NCBI RefSeq assembly: GCF_017356015.1 | Contig: NZ_JAFIQV010000011.1 | Coordinates: forward strand, 88,728-152,727 | DNA length: 64,000 nt | Source: Azospirillum sp. SYSU D00513 | GTDB taxonomy: Bacteria; Pseudomonadota; Alphaproteobacteria; Azospirillales; Azospirillaceae | Direction: 5' to 3' | Shown here: positions 1 to 9,473 of the stretch, one piece after another | Position numbering within the stretch: position 1 is the stretch's first letter | How the letters are laid out: each line of letters starts with the position of its first letter | Position numbers and translations under genes: made by a program | Notes under the pieces: generated by a model | The model's input: the letters and a program-made list of their open reading frames with translations, nothing else | Databases searched by the model: none | What the model was told of the DNA's origin: nothing

Positions 1-134
1 TTGCGGTTCGCGGTGAGCGCCTCGACGGGAAATCGTTCGGGGTCGCGCGCGACGAGATCGACGGTCTGCGTCCCGACGGAACCGGTCGAGCCAAGAATCG
101 TGACCCGGCGGGGGGCGCTATCCGTTTCCGCCAT
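1..134 (-). CDS. dxr: 1-deoxy-D-xylulose 5-phosphate reductoisomerase, N-terminal part
   Basis: Only the first 44 codons lie in the window; the gene runs off the left edge. It begins [20 protein letters not shown], which contains the GSTGSVG nucleotide-binding motif that opens DXR enzymes, followed by Q and T and then the usual [11 protein letters not shown] helix. DXR converts DXP to MEP, the committed step of the non-mevalonate isoprenoid pathway in the cytosol. I chose the ATG at 134 because AGGGGG lies 5 nt upstream. In-frame ATGs at 152 and 161 are also possible, and the one at 161 would overlap the cdsA stop as TGATG. The gene follows uppS and cdsA, so isoprenoid precursor supply and lipid-carrier synthesis are co-transcribed. 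Confidence 0.9.
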   Translation of the reverse strand, partial: MAETDSAPRRVTILGSTGSVGTQTVDLVARDPERFPVEALTANR

Positions 135-160
135 CCCCGCCCCCTGCGTCATACCGCCCA

Positions 161-991
161 TCACCACCATGCCAATGCCGTTCCGACGGTCGCGTGAAAG
201 ACTGCCACCACCGGAGCCGCGACCAGGAGCCCGTCGATGCGGTCGAGAATGCCGCCATGGCCGGGAATCAGCCGGCCGCTGTCCTTGGCGTCGAAGCGCC
301 GCTTGACCGCGGATTCAAAAAGATCGCCGACCTGGGAGACGACGGCGACGACGGCCCCGGCCAGCAGCGCCAGCGCCGGCATCTCCGCCCCAAAGGCGAG
401 CGCGACGGCCCAGCCCACCAGGGCCGCGCTGACCATCCCGCCGATCAGGCCGGCCCAGGTCTTCTTCGGGCTGATCCGTGGGGCGAGCTTCGGTCCGCCG
501 ATGCTGCGCCCGGCGGCGTAGGCGCCGATGTCCGTCGCCCAGACGGCGAGCATCGCGAAGAGGAGAAGCGCCAGGCCGTCGTCCGGCAGGTCGCGCAGCC
601 AGACCAGCCCGATCCCGCCGAGCGCCACGTATGTGGCGCCGAAGCCGAGGAGGCGCTGCTCGCGGCCGCCGCCGGCGATCGACAGGGCGACGGCGGCGGC
701 GAGCGCCAGCACGACCGCCAGCACCGGCCCCAGCGCGATCTGCGCGACGATCGCGGCGAGCACGCCGGCGGCGGCCACGACCAGGGCCGGCACGCGCCGG
801 TCCTGCGGCACGAGGCCGATCCATTCGGCCACGGCCAGCACGGCGACCAGCGCGATCATGATGTGGAAGGTCCAGCCGCCGATCCAGACGGCGGCCAACA
901 CCAGCGGACCCAGGACGACCGCCGACAGGGCGCGCGTCCTGAGGTCCCCCCCCTTGCGGGGCGTCGCGTCAGCGGGACTCGGCGATGGCAC
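161..991 (-). CDS. cdsA: phosphatidate cytidylyltransferase (CDP-diglyceride synthase)
   Basis: A 276-residue, highly hydrophobic polytopic membrane protein. It makes CDP-diacylglycerol from phosphatidic acid and CTP at the inner membrane, the branch point for all phospholipids. The C-terminal signature is clear at residues 227-254: S-A-V-K-R-R, K-D-S-G, then [12 protein letters not shown], including the conserved Lys/Asp and the HGG-x2-DR core. Length matches the family. The assigned ATG gives a 23-nt overlap with the end of uppS, consistent with translational coupling, although no strong ribosome binding site is visible. It sits in the conserved rpsB-tsf-pyrH-frr-uppS-cdsA-dxr order. Confidence 0.97.
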   Translation of the reverse strand: MPSPSPADATPRKGGDLRTRALSAVVLGPLVLAAVWIGGWTFHIMIALVAVLAVAEWIGLVPQDRRVPALVVAAAGVLAAIVAQIALGPVLAVVLALAAAVALSIAGGGREQRLLGFGATYVALGGIGLVWLRDLPDDGLALLLFAMLAVWATDIGAYAAGRSIGGPKLAPRISPKKTWAGLIGGMVSAALVGWAVALAFGAEMPALALLAGAVVAVVSQVGDLFESAVKRRFDAKDSGRLIPGHGGILDRIDGLLVAAPVVAVFHATVGTALAWW

Positions 992-1718
992 CGAAACGGC
1001 GCTCCCGTCGGTGGAATTCCTCGATCGCCGCTTCCAGGTCGCGCTTCCCGAAATCGGGCCAGAGCGTGTCGAGGAAGACGAACTCGGAATAGGCCGCCTG
1101 CCAGAGCAGGAAATTGCTGATCCGCTTCTCGCCGCTGGTCCGCACGATCAGGTCGGGATCGGGGATGTCCGCCGTGAACAGGCGGGCCTCGAGCGCGTCC
1201 TCGTCGATGCTCGCGGGGTCGCGCTGGCCTTTCCAGACCTCCTCGGCGAGGCGGCGGGCGGCCTGGGCGATTTCCTGGCGCGAGCCGTAGCTGAGCGCCA
1301 CCACGAGCGTCAGCGCGCGGTTGCCGTCGGTCAGGGCCTCCGCCTTTTCGATGAGCTGGACGATGTCCTTGGACAGGCGCGTCCGGTCGCCGATCACGCG
1401 CAGGCGCACGCCGCCCCTGTGCAGCTCGGCGATCTCGCTGCGCAGATAGAAGCGCAGGAGCTGCATGAGGTCGGAGACCTCCTCCTCGGGGCGGCGCCAG
1501 TTCTCGGACGAAAAGCTGAAGATCGTCAGATAGCCGATGCCCAGCTCTCGCGCCGCTTCCACGGTGCGGCGCACGGCATCGACGCCCTTCTTGTGGCCGG
1601 CGGTGCGCGGCAGGCCGCGCGCCTTGGCCCAGCGGCCGTTGCCATCCATGATGACCGCCACGTGCGTGGGCACGTGCGTGGCCGGATGGTGGCTGCTGTC
1701 GTTTGAGGCGTCGGGCAT
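969..1718 (-). CDS. uppS: isoprenyl transferase (undecaprenyl diphosphate synthase, cis type)
   Basis: 249 residues. It condenses isopentenyl diphosphates onto farnesyl diphosphate to make the C55 lipid carrier for peptidoglycan and O-antigen. The family motif IMDGNGRWAK is at residues 23-32, with Asp25 the magnesium-binding residue, followed by R-G-x3-T-x-GH-x-x-G. The C-terminal part has the R-T-S-G-E-x-R-x-S-N-F-L-L-W-Q signature. The N-terminus carries a His/Thr/Pro-rich stretch of about 18 residues before the fold, so a later start cannot be excluded. It lies 7 nt downstream of frr and overlaps cdsA by 23 nt. Confidence 0.97.
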   Translation of the reverse strand: MPDASNDSSHHPATHVPTHVAVIMDGNGRWAKARGLPRTAGHKKGVDAVRRTVEAARELGIGYLTIFSFSSENWRRPEEEVSDLMQLLRFYLRSEIAELHRGGVRLRVIGDRTRLSKDIVQLIEKAEALTDGNRALTLVVALSYGSRQEIAQAARRLAEEVWKGQRDPASIDEDALEARLFTADIPDPDLIVRTSGEKRISNFLLWQAAYSEFVFLDTLWPDFGKRDLEAAIEEFHRRERRFGAIAESR

Positions 1719-1725
1719 TTCGTCG

Positions 1726-2283
1726 TCAGACCTGCATGATTTCCTTTTCTTTGCCTGACAAGGCGTCGTCGACCTGCTTGATGTACTGGTCGGTCAGGGT
1801 CTGGACCTTCTCGGCCTCGGTCTTGTGCTCGTCCTGCGAGATCTCGCTGGCCTTTTCCGCCTTCTTCAGCATGTCCATGCCGTCGCGGCGCACGTTGCGC
1901 ACGGCGACGCGGGCCTGCTCGGCGTACTTGTTGGCGACCTTCACCAGCTCCTGGCGGCGTTCGTGCGACAGGTCGGGAATGGGAACGCGGATCGTCTGCC
2001 CCTCGGCCTGCGGGTTCAGCCCCAGGCCGGAGTCGCGGATCGCCTTCTCCACCGCCTTGGTCATGCCACGGTCCCAGACCTGGACCGAGATCATGCGCGG
2101 CTCGGGCACGCTGACGGAGGCGACCTCCTTGAGGTGCATCTTGCTGCCGTAGGCCTCGACCATGACCGGCTCGAGCAGGGCGGCGGAGGCGCGACCGGTG
2201 CGAAGACCGCTCAGTTCCTTGCGAAACGCCTCGATCGCGCCTTCCATGCGGCGCTTGAGATCGGAAATTTCGGGCGCGGCCAC
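1726..2283 (-). CDS. frr: ribosome recycling factor
   Basis: 185 residues, the standard RRF length. RRF works with EF-G to split post-termination ribosomes. Visible family features are the N-terminal helix ([25 protein letters not shown]), the [11 protein letters not shown] segment and the helix containing [24 protein letters not shown] (each quoted in part), with a C-terminal long helix ending in KEKEIMQV. It is 3 nt from the end of pyrH, the usual neighbour, and is probably co-translated from the same message. Confidence 0.98.
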   Translation of the reverse strand: MAAPEISDLKRRMEGAIEAFRKELSGLRTGRASAALLEPVMVEAYGSKMHLKEVASVSVPEPRMISVQVWDRGMTKAVEKAIRDSGLGLNPQAEGQTIRVPIPDLSHERRQELVKVANKYAEQARVAVRNVRRDGMDMLKKAEKASEISQDEHKTEAEKVQTLTDQYIKQVDDALSGKEKEIMQV

Positions 2284-2286
2284 GAC

Positions 2287-3042
2287 TTACTCCCTCTCTT
2301 CTGAAACGATTGTGTAACGGCCCCTGCCCGCCATCACCTCGGCGAAGGCGCCGGGCGTGTGGATGGAGAAGACGAGTATGGGTATGTGGTTCTCGCGCGC
2401 CAGGGAAATCGCCGAGGCGTCCATCACCTGAAGGTCCTGCGCGAGCACGTCGAGGTAGGTCAGGTGCTCGTACCGCGTGGCGGTCGGGTCCTTCTTCGGG
2501 TCGGCGGTGTAGACGCCGTCCACCTGCGTGCCCTTGAGCAGCGCGTCGCAGCCCATTTCCGAGGCGCGCAACGCCGCGGCGGTGTCGGTGGTGAAGAAGG
2601 GGTTGCCGGTGCCGGCGGCGAAGATCACGACGCGGCCCTTTTCCATGTGCCGGATGGCCCGGCGGCGGATGTAGGGCTCGCTGATCGAGGCCATGGGAAT
2701 GGCGGACTGGACGCGGGTGGTCACGTTCATCCGCTCCAGGGCGCTCTGCATGGAGAGCGCGTTCATCACGGTGGCGAGCATGCCGATGTAATCGGCCGAA
2801 GCCCGCTCCATCCCGCTCGCGGCGCCCTTGACGCCCCGGAAGATGTTCCCGCCGCCGATGACGAGGGAGACCTGGACGCCGAGTTCGACGACGGCCTTCA
2901 CTTCGCTGGCGACGCGGTTGACCACCTCCGGATCGAGGCCGTATTCGCGTTGACCCATCAAGGCTTCGCCGGACACCTTCAGCAGGACCCGCTTGTAGCG
3001 GATGCCGTCGGTGGGCGCCGGTGTCCCGGAGGTCTGGGCCAT
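2287..3042 (-). CDS. pyrH: UMP kinase (uridylate kinase)
   Basis: 251 residues of the bacterial hexameric amino-acid-kinase-fold UMP kinase, which phosphorylates UMP to UDP in pyrimidine nucleotide synthesis. Motifs seen: KVSGEALMG near residue 25, [10 protein letters not shown], then the C-terminal T-x-D-T-A-A-x-R-A-x-E and [12 protein letters not shown] segments typical of PyrH. The start ATG at 3042 has GGAGACCTCC just upstream. It lies between tsf and frr as in most proteobacteria, and a GC-rich hairpin in the tsf-pyrH gap may modulate read-through. Confidence 0.98.
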   Translation of the reverse strand: MAQTSGTPAPTDGIRYKRVLLKVSGEALMGQREYGLDPEVVNRVASEVKAVVELGVQVSLVIGGGNIFRGVKGAASGMERASADYIGMLATVMNALSMQSALERMNVTTRVQSAIPMASISEPYIRRRAIRHMEKGRVVIFAAGTGNPFFTTDTAAALRASEMGCDALLKGTQVDGVYTADPKKDPTATRYEHLTYLDVLAQDLQVMDASAISLARENHIPILVFSIHTPGAFAEVMAGRGRYTIVSEERE

Positions 3043-3091
3043 GGAGGAGGTCTCCCGATTGGTTGAGCTTTTCCCTTTTTCAGCCGTTCAG

Positions 3092-3118
3092 CCCCCGGAC
3101 CGCAAGGCGGTCCGGGGG
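3092..3118 (-). terminator. GC-rich hairpin between tsf and pyrH
   Basis: A perfect 12-bp inverted repeat (CCCCCGGACCGC, 3-nt loop AAG, GCGGTCCGGGGG) sits in the 87-nt gap between the tsf stop and the pyrH start. No T run follows it in the minus-strand direction, so it is more likely a partial terminator, pause or mRNA-stabilising structure than a full intrinsic terminator. Confidence 0.4.
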
Positions 3119-3129
3119 TGTACGTCCAT

Positions 3130-4065
3130 TTAGGCGCCCTGCTGGCCGGCCGCGGCGGCGACTTCGGCGGCGAAGTCGGTCTCGGCCTTCTCGATGCCCT
3201 CGCCCAGCGCGAAGCGGGCGAAGCCCGTCAGCTTGATCGGGGCGCCGATCTCCTTGGCGACCTTCTCGACCACGGCGCGGACCTTGGTCTCGCCGTCGAT
3301 CACGTAGGTCTGCTCCAGCAGCACCACTTCCTCGTAGTACTTGCGGATGCGGCCCTCGACCATCTTCTCGATGATGTTCTCCGGCTTGCCCGAGGCGCGG
3401 GCCTGGTCGGAGAGCACGTTGCGCTCGCGGTCGAGCGCGGAGGTGTCGACGTCGGCGATGTCCAGCGCCTCCGGGCGGGCGGCGGCGATGTGCATGGCGA
3501 TCTGCTTGCCCAGCTCGGCCAGCTTGTCGGCGGCGCCCGTCGACTCCAGCGCGACCAGCACGCCGATCTTGCCCAGGCCCGGCGCGATGGCCGAGTGGAT
3601 GTAGCTCACCACGGCGCCCGAGGCGACCGACAGCTTGACGGCGCGGCGCAGGTTCATGTTCTCGCCGACGGTGGCGATCAGGCTGGTCAGCTCGTCCTGC
3701 ACGCTGTGCGCGGCGCCCGGATAGCCGGCCTGCTTGATGACCTCGACGTCGCCGTCGGTGCCCAGCGCGATCTCCGCGACCTTGGCGGCGAAGCCCTGGA
3801 ACTTGTCGTTGCGGGCGACGAAGTCGGTCTCGGCGTTCACTTCGACCAGCGCGCCGGTGGTGCCGGAGGTGGCGGCGGCGACGAGGCCCTCGGCGGCGAC
3901 GCGGCCGGACTTCTTGGCGGCGGCGGCGAGGCCCTTCTTGCGCAGCCAGTCGACGGCGCCCTCGAGGTCGCCGCCCGTCTCGTTCAGCGCCTTCTTGCAG
4001 TCCATCATGCCCGCGCCGGTCTTCTCGCGCAGTTCCTTGACGAGCGCGGCAGTAATCTCGGCCAT
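3130..4065 (-). CDS. tsf: translation elongation factor Ts
   Basis: 311 residues, normal for full-length alphaproteobacterial EF-Ts. It recycles EF-Tu-GDP to EF-Tu-GTP. The N-terminal UBA-like domain (residues 5-45, with [16 protein letters not shown] and the DWLRKKG end) and the core motif ETDFVARND (residues 79-87) that contacts EF-Tu are intact. Alanine-rich segments flank the dimerisation part. It follows rpsB, separated by a strong intrinsic terminator-like hairpin at 4125-4165. Confidence 0.98.
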   Translation of the reverse strand: MAEITAALVKELREKTGAGMMDCKKALNETGGDLEGAVDWLRKKGLAAAAKKSGRVAAEGLVAAATSGTTGALVEVNAETDFVARNDKFQGFAAKVAEIALGTDGDVEVIKQAGYPGAAHSVQDELTSLIATVGENMNLRRAVKLSVASGAVVSYIHSAIAPGLGKIGVLVALESTGAADKLAELGKQIAMHIAAARPEALDIADVDTSALDRERNVLSDQARASGKPENIIEKMVEGRIRKYYEEVVLLEQTYVIDGETKVRAVVEKVAKEIGAPIKLTGFARFALGEGIEKAETDFAAEVAAAAGQQGA

Positions 4066-4124
4066 GTTTCGCCCTCTTCGTTCAGGTCGGATCCAAGCGG
4101 ATCGAATTCAGCCAATCAACTCAT

Positions 4125-4165
4125 AAAAAAGGCAGCCGGGCCTAAAGTGGTACGGCCCGGCTGCC
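4125..4165 (-). terminator. intrinsic terminator/attenuator between rpsB and tsf
   Basis: Reading the minus strand, a perfect 12-bp stem (GGCAGCCGGGCC pairing with GGCCCGGCTGCC, 11-nt loop) is followed directly by six T residues (plus-strand A run 4125-4130). This is a textbook rho-independent terminator, 17 nt after the rpsB stop and about 60 nt before the tsf start. Since tsf shows no obvious strong promoter in this short gap, partial read-through (attenuation) is likely. Confidence 0.85.
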
Positions 4166-4182
4166 CTTCAACACAAGAAGCC

Positions 4183-4971
4183 TCAGGCCTGGGCCGTCTC
4201 GGCCTCGGCGTCCTCGCCGTCTTCCGGCAGGGCCTCGGCCGGGGCATCCTCACGGGCGCCCACGTCGATGCCGGCGGCGCTCATCTCGGCCTGCAGCCCG
4301 TCCAGGACCGAGCCCTGGACCAGCTCGCAGTACAGGTCGATGGCGCGCAGGGCGTCGTCGTTGCCGGGGATCGGGAAGGCCACGCCCTCCGGATCGGAGT
4401 TGCTGTCGAGGACGGCGATGACCGGGATGCCGAGCTTGTTGGCTTCCTTGACGGCCAGCGACTCCTTGTTGGTGTCGATGATGAACAGCACGTCCGGCAG
4501 GCCGCCCATTTCCTTGATGCCGCCCAGCGCGCGCTCCAGCTTGTCGCGCTCGCGGGTCAGCTCGAGGATCTCGCGCTTGGTCAGGCCCGAGGTGTCGCCG
4601 GCCAGCTGCTCTTCCATCTCGCGCAGGCGCTTGATCGACTGGGAGATGGTCTTCCAGTTGGTCAGCATGCCGCCGAGCCAGCGGTGGTTGACGTAGTACT
4701 GGCCGCACTTGGAGGCGGCGTCGGCGACGCGCTCCTGGGCTTGGCGCTTGGTGCCCACGAACAGGACGCGGCCACCGCCGGCGACGACGTCGCGCACGGC
4801 CTGCATGGCGCGGTGCAGCATCGGCACGGTCTGCTCGAGGTCGATCACGTGCACGCCGTTGCGCACGCCGAAGATGTACGGGGCCATCTTCGGGTTCCAG
4901 CGACGGGTGTGGTGACCGAAGTGAACACCAGCTTCGAGCAGCTGGCGCATGGTGAAGGACGGCATTGCCAT
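4183..4971 (-). CDS. rpsB: 30S ribosomal protein S2
   Basis: 262 residues. The family start [20 protein letters not shown] fixes the initiation codon at 4971; the open frame continues upstream to 5064, but that extension has no family match. S2 motifs seen: [16 protein letters not shown], the VGTKRQAQ segment, [13 protein letters not shown], and the [12 protein letters not shown] / [17 protein letters not shown] end. The C-terminus is acidic and Ala/Glu-rich, as in many alphaproteobacteria. It is the first gene of the rpsB-tsf-pyrH-frr-uppS-cdsA-dxr transcript. Confidence 0.98.
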   Translation of the reverse strand: MAMPSFTMRQLLEAGVHFGHHTRRWNPKMAPYIFGVRNGVHVIDLEQTVPMLHRAMQAVRDVVAGGGRVLFVGTKRQAQERVADAASKCGQYYVNHRWLGGMLTNWKTISQSIKRLREMEEQLAGDTSGLTKREILELTRERDKLERALGGIKEMGGLPDVLFIIDTNKESLAVKEANKLGIPVIAVLDSNSDPEGVAFPIPGNDDALRAIDLYCELVQGSVLDGLQAEMSAAGIDVGAREDAPAEALPEDGEDAEAETAQA

Positions 4972-5092
4972 TTTGGAAAATCCCTTTTCCGGTTGCTCCG
5001 CCGCGGGCACTGTCCTGGCAAGGACACCGGAGCGGGCCTTCGGGTAAAGCCGAGGGTCCGCCAACCCGCGTGAGGTTTTGACGACGGGCGCT

Positions 5093-5121
5093 TACATAGC
5101 CCGGTCGCCCCGCTTTGGCAA
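5093..5121 (-). promoter_or_regulatory. predicted sigma-70 promoter for rpsB
   Basis: On the minus strand TTGCCA (5116-5121) is followed after exactly 17 nt by TATGTA (5093-5098). Both are close to the housekeeping consensus. Transcription would start near 5086 and give an rpsB leader of about 115 nt. The prediction rests on sequence match and position only. Confidence 0.55.
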
Positions 5122-5184
5122 CAGTGTTGACAAGCGTCCGGCACGCTTTCCGGCGGCGCGGACCCGGCCCGGAAAGGGCGCTCT

Positions 5185-8100
5185 TTACAGCTCCACGACC
5201 TCGACGATTCCCGGCACGGCCTTGAGGGCGGCGCGGCTCTGCGCGGTGATCGCGTAGGCGCCGGGAAGCTGGATGTCGACCTCCTTCAGCGCGTCCAGCT
5301 CGACCAGCAGGTGGATCTTTCCCTTGCCCCGCCCGAGCCGGTCCAGCATGCCGCGCAGGCCGTCGAGCGGCTTGTCGTCGCGCACCACGATGCGCAGCCC
5401 CTCGCTGACCGAGGCGACCGCCTCCTCCAGCGGGCGGACCTCCTGGCAGGTCAGCCGGACCTCCTCCCCGTTCAGCTGGGCGTCCACCGTCATCAGCACG
5501 GGGCGCCCGGCTTCCAGCAGCTCGCGGTTGGCGGACAGGATTTCGGAGAAGCAGGTCACCTCGAAGCCGCCCGTGGCGTCGGACAGCTCGACGAAGGCGA
5601 AGCGGTTGCCGGACTTGGCGGTCTTCTCCTTCCGGCTGACGACGATGCCCGCCATCTTGTAGCGGGTCGAGCCGCCCTTGGAGATGGCGGCGGTCAGCTC
5701 CGCCGACTTCTTCACCTGCATGCGGCCGAGCGGCCCGGCGAAGGCGTCGAGCGGGTGGGCCGACAGGTAGAAGCCGATCGCCTGGAACTCGTTCTTCAGC
5801 TTCTCCAGCGGCTCCCATTCCTTTAGCTTGGGCAGGTCCGGCTCCTTCAGCCCGCCGGCGGCCCCGCCGAACAGGTTGCCGATCCCGCTCTCCCGCTCGG
5901 CCGCCTCGGCCTGGGCGTAGCGGATGATCGTCTCCAGCGCCGCGTGCACCTGCGCCCGGTTCGGGTTCAGCCCGTCGAAGGCGCCGGCGCAGGCGAGGTT
6001 TTCGAGCTGGCGTTTGTTGATGGTCTTCAGGTCGAGCCGCCGGGCGAAATCGAACAGGCTCCGGTACGGCCCGTTCTTCTCGCGCTCCTCGACCAGCGTC
6101 TTCATGGCGGCGAGGCCCACCCCCTTCACGGCGGCCAGCGCGTAGCGGATGGCGAGTTCGCCGTTGCCCATGTCCTCGACGCTGAAGATCGCCTGGGACC
6201 TGTTGATGTCGGGCGTGAGCAGCCGGACCTTCAGGCGCGACAGCTCCTGCCGGAAGACGTTCAGCTTGTCGGTGTTGCCGAGGTCGAGCGTCATCGACGC
6301 CGCCATGAACTGCACCGGGTAGTTCGCCTTGAGATAGGCCGTGTGGTAGGCGACCAGCGCGTAGGCCGCCGCGTGGCTCTTGTTGAAGCCGTAGCCCGCG
6401 AACTTCATGACCTGGTCGAAGATCATGCTGGCCTGCTCGCCGGGCACGCCGCGGCCCTCCGCGCCCTGCACGAACAGGGCGCGCTGCGCGTCCATCTCCT
6501 CCTTGATCTTCTTGCCCATGGCGCGGCGCAGAAGGTCGGCGCCGCCCAGCGTGTAGCCGGACAGCACCTGGGCGATCTGCATGACCTGCTCCTGGTAGAT
6601 CATGATCCCGAAGGTCTCCTTCAGGATCCCCTCCAGGGACGGGTGCATGTAGTCGGCGTCCTCGTCGCCGTTCTTCACCCGGATGTATTTCGGGATGTTG
6701 TCCATCGGGCCGGGGCGGTAGAGCGACACCAGCGCGATGATGTCCTCCAGCCGGTTCGGCTTCAGGCGGCGCAGCACGTCGCGCATGCCCGAGCTTTCGA
6801 GCTGGAACACGCCGGTCGCCTCCGCCCGGCTGAGGAGCTGGTAGCTCTTCTCGTCGTCGAGCGGCACCTGCGCCAGGTCCGGCTTCTCCGGGATCAGGTT
6901 CACCGCCGTCTGGAGCACCGTCAGCGTCTTCAGGCCCAGGAAGTCGAACTTCACCAGCCCGGCCTGCTCGACGAACTTCATGTTGAACTGGGTGACCGGC
7001 ATGTCGGAGCGCGGATCGCGGTAGAGCGGCACGAGCTGGTCGAGCGGACGGTCGCCGATCACCACGCCGGCGGCGTGGGTGGAGGCGTGGCGGTACAGGC
7101 CTTCGAGCTTCAGCGCGATGTTGACCAGGCGCGCCACCGTCTCGTCGCCGTCGCGCGCCTGGCGCAGCATCTCCTCGCTGTCGAGCGCCTGCTGGAGCGT
7201 CACCGGGTTGGCCGGGTTGTTCGGCACCATCTTGCAGATCTTGTCGACCTGCCCGTAGGGCATCTGCAGCACGCGCCCGACGTCGCGCAGCACGGCGCGC
7301 GCCTGGAGCTTACCGAAGGTGATGATCTGGGCGACGCGGTCGTAGCCGTACTTGTCCTGGACGTAGCGGATCACCTCTTCCCGGCGGTCCTGGCAGAAGT
7401 CGATGTCGAAGTCGGGCATCGACACGCGTTCGGGGTTCAGGAAGCGCTCGAACAGCAGGCCGAAGCGCAAGGGGTCGAGGTCGGTGATGGTCAGCGCCCA
7501 AGCGACGACCGAGCCGGCACCCGAACCGCGCCCCGGCCCGACGGGAATGTCGTGCGCCTTCGCCCATTTGATGAAGTCGGACACGATCAGGAAGTAGCCG
7601 GGGAACTTCATCTTCACGATGACGTCCAACTCGAACTCCAGCCGCTCGAAATAGGTCTTGCGGGTCTCCGCCCGCTGCTCCGGCGTCATGTCCGGGGAGT
7701 AGACCGCCTTTTCCAGCCGCATCTCCAGCCCGGCGCGGGACTGGGCGCGCAGCTCGTCGTCCTCGGTCCGGCCCTCCTCCGTCGGGAAGGCGGGCAGGAT
7801 CGGCTTGATCGGCTTCAGCAGGAAGGAGCAGCGCCGTGCGATCGCGACCGTGTTGTCCACCGCCTCCGGCAGGTCCGCGAAGAGCAGGCGCATCTCCTCC
7901 GCCGACTTGAAGCGGTGGTCGGGGGTCAGGCGGCGGCGCTCGGTCTGGCTGATGTAGGCGCCCTCGGCGATGCAGAGCAGCGCGTCGTGCGCCTCGTACA
8001 TGTCGGCGGTCGCGAAATAGCAGTCGTTGGTGGCGACCAGCGGCAGGTCATGCGCATAGGCGAGGTCGATCAGCGCGGGCTCGACCGCGTCCTCGATCTC

Positions 8101-8679
8101 CGCGAAATGGCCGCTGTGCCGCTGAAGCTCGATGTAGAGGCGCCCGGGGAACAGGCCCTTCAGGTTTTCCAGAACCTCAAGCGCCAGGTCCTTCTGCCCC
8201 TCCCCCAGCAACCGCCCGAGACTGCCGGCCGGCCCGCCGGTCAGCGCGATCAGCCCCTCGCTGTGGCCCTTCAGCGCCTCCAGCGTCACCTGGGGGCCGG
8301 CCATGGGGTCCGACTCCAGGAAGGCCTTGGAGACGAGCTTCATCAGGTTCCGGTAACCCTCCTCCGTCTGGCAGAGCAGGACGAGCTGGTCCGGCTGCGA
8401 GGCCGCCTTGCCCGGCAGCGGCAGCTTGCCCGCGGGCTTTCCGGCCGAGGGCATGACGCGGGTGATGCCAAGCACCGTGCCGATGATCGGCTGCACCCCG
8501 GTGTCCGCCGCGGCCAGCGCGAACTCCAGCGCACCGAACAGGTTGCCGGTGTCGGTGACGGCCACCGCCGGCATCTCCTGCTTGTGGCAGAGCTTCACCA
8601 ACTCCTTGATTTTTATGGCGCCTTCGGACAGCGAATAGGCGGAATGAACACGGAGATGGACGAAATCGGCATGCGGCAT
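5185..8679 (-). CDS. dnaE: DNA polymerase III alpha subunit
   Basis: 1164 residues, the replicative polymerase of the holoenzyme. Domains in order: PHP domain (from about residue 5, starting HLRVHSAYSLSEG), class C polymerase palm, fingers, helix-hairpin-helix, and an OB fold near 985-1065 followed by the tau-binding C-terminus. Palm motifs are intact: SDFIKWAKAHDIPVGPGRGS near residue 365-385 and PDFDIDF near 421-427, containing the catalytic aspartates. It is the DnaE1 type, of normal length. In related genomes dnaE usually lies next to lolD; here an approximately 2.7-kb accessory block separates them. The divergent lipoprotein gene starts 157 nt upstream. Confidence 0.98.
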   Translation of the reverse strand: MPHADFVHLRVHSAYSLSEGAIKIKELVKLCHKQEMPAVAVTDTGNLFGALEFALAAADTGVQPIIGTVLGITRVMPSAGKPAGKLPLPGKAASQPDQLVLLCQTEEGYRNLMKLVSKAFLESDPMAGPQVTLEALKGHSEGLIALTGGPAGSLGRLLGEGQKDLALEVLENLKGLFPGRLYIELQRHSGHFAEIEDAVEPALIDLAYAHDLPLVATNDCYFATADMYEAHDALLCIAEGAYISQTERRRLTPDHRFKSAEEMRLLFADLPEAVDNTVAIARRCSFLLKPIKPILPAFPTEEGRTEDDELRAQSRAGLEMRLEKAVYSPDMTPEQRAETRKTYFERLEFELDVIVKMKFPGYFLIVSDFIKWAKAHDIPVGPGRGSGAGSVVAWALTITDLDPLRFGLLFERFLNPERVSMPDFDIDFCQDRREEVIRYVQDKYGYDRVAQIITFGKLQARAVLRDVGRVLQMPYGQVDKICKMVPNNPANPVTLQQALDSEEMLRQARDGDETVARLVNIALKLEGLYRHASTHAAGVVIGDRPLDQLVPLYRDPRSDMPVTQFNMKFVEQAGLVKFDFLGLKTLTVLQTAVNLIPEKPDLAQVPLDDEKSYQLLSRAEATGVFQLESSGMRDVLRRLKPNRLEDIIALVSLYRPGPMDNIPKYIRVKNGDEDADYMHPSLEGILKETFGIMIYQEQVMQIAQVLSGYTLGGADLLRRAMGKKIKEEMDAQRALFVQGAEGRGVPGEQASMIFDQVMKFAGYGFNKSHAAAYALVAYHTAYLKANYPVQFMAASMTLDLGNTDKLNVFRQELSRLKVRLLTPDINRSQAIFSVEDMGNGELAIRYALAAVKGVGLAAMKTLVEEREKNGPYRSLFDFARRLDLKTINKRQLENLACAGAFDGLNPNRAQVHAALETIIRYAQAEAAERESGIGNLFGGAAGGLKEPDLPKLKEWEPLEKLKNEFQAIGFYLSAHPLDAFAGPLGRMQVKKSAELTAAISKGGSTRYKMAGIVVSRKEKTAKSGNRFAFVELSDATGGFEVTCFSEILSANRELLEAGRPVLMTVDAQLNGEEVRLTCQEVRPLEEAVASVSEGLRIVVRDDKPLDGLRGMLDRLGRGKGKIHLLVELDALKEVDIQLPGAYAITAQSRAALKAVPGIVEVVEL

Positions 8680-8836
8680 GGAGGGCTTCCGGGTCCGGGC
8701 TGCGGAGCGTGGACTCCTAGTGGTCGCCCATCCGGCCCCTCCGATGCAACAGCCAAAACGTTCGGAGTGATTCGCCGTCGGGGACCGTTTCTGCTATCCA
8801 AATGGATAGAGCCTTCCACAGGACGCGAGGAGTTCG

Positions 8837-9454
8837 ATGAGCCGACACCCGGCGCCGCGCGCGCTTGCCGCCCTCGCCCTGATGGGCGCGGCGCTCGCCG
8901 CCTGCCAGACGACGGGGACCGGGCCGGACGCGGGACCGGGGGCGCCGGTGACAACGCTTGCCGCTGCACCTGTTCTCGCCACCTCCACGCTTCAGCCCGC
9001 CCAGGCCGAAGGGACGGGCGAGATCGTCGCGCAGAACAAGGGCTGGGTGGTCCGCGCCCATCCCGCGCTCAACGGGTCCGCCGCCTATTGCCTGGCCACG
9101 CCCAAGGGCGAGGCCCTGCCCCGCCTCTCCTTCCGCGCCACGGCGGACGAAGCCGCCATGCTGGTGCGCGGGGCGGCCGGCAGCGACCCGGCCGAGGACA
9201 AGGCGAAGCTGACGGCCACCTTCGAGGGCGGCGGGAAGATGGCGCTGGAGGCGCGCCCCCTGCCCGACGGGCGGGTGCTGGTGCCGGTCGAGCTTCCCGC
9301 CTATTACGACGTGCTCGACCCCTTCGCCTCCTCCAAGAGCGTGACGCTGGAAAGCGACCTGCTGGACAAGCCGGTGTCCGACCTGAACCTGTCCGGCTCG
9401 CTCTGGGCGATCAACGCGCTGGACGAGTGCCGCATCCTCCACACGGAGGAATGA
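8837..9454 (+). CDS. putative lipoprotein of unknown function
   Basis: 205 residues. The N-terminus is a lipoprotein signal: MSRHPAPRALAALALMGAAL followed by the lipobox L20-A21-A22-C23, so the mature protein should be membrane-anchored from Cys23. A Thr/Ala/Pro-rich linker (24-58) precedes a globular part with a WVVRAHPALN...AAYCLA segment and a C-terminal SGSLWAINALDECR, leaving two cysteines (in AAYCLA and DECR) that could form a disulphide. The alternation of strands resembles secreted invasion-associated-locus-B-like or cell-envelope proteins, but I cannot assign a family. It is transcribed divergently from dnaE and converges on the hydrolase gene. Confidence 0.75.
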   Translation: MSRHPAPRALAALALMGAALAACQTTGTGPDAGPGAPVTTLAAAPVLATSTLQPAQAEGTGEIVAQNKGWVVRAHPALNGSAAYCLATPKGEALPRLSFRATADEAAMLVRGAAGSDPAEDKAKLTATFEGGGKMALEARPLPDGRVLVPVELPAYYDVLDPFASSKSVTLESDLLDKPVSDLNLSGSLWAINALDECRILHTEE

Positions 9455-9473
9455 GCGGCATCCGCCCGCTCGC

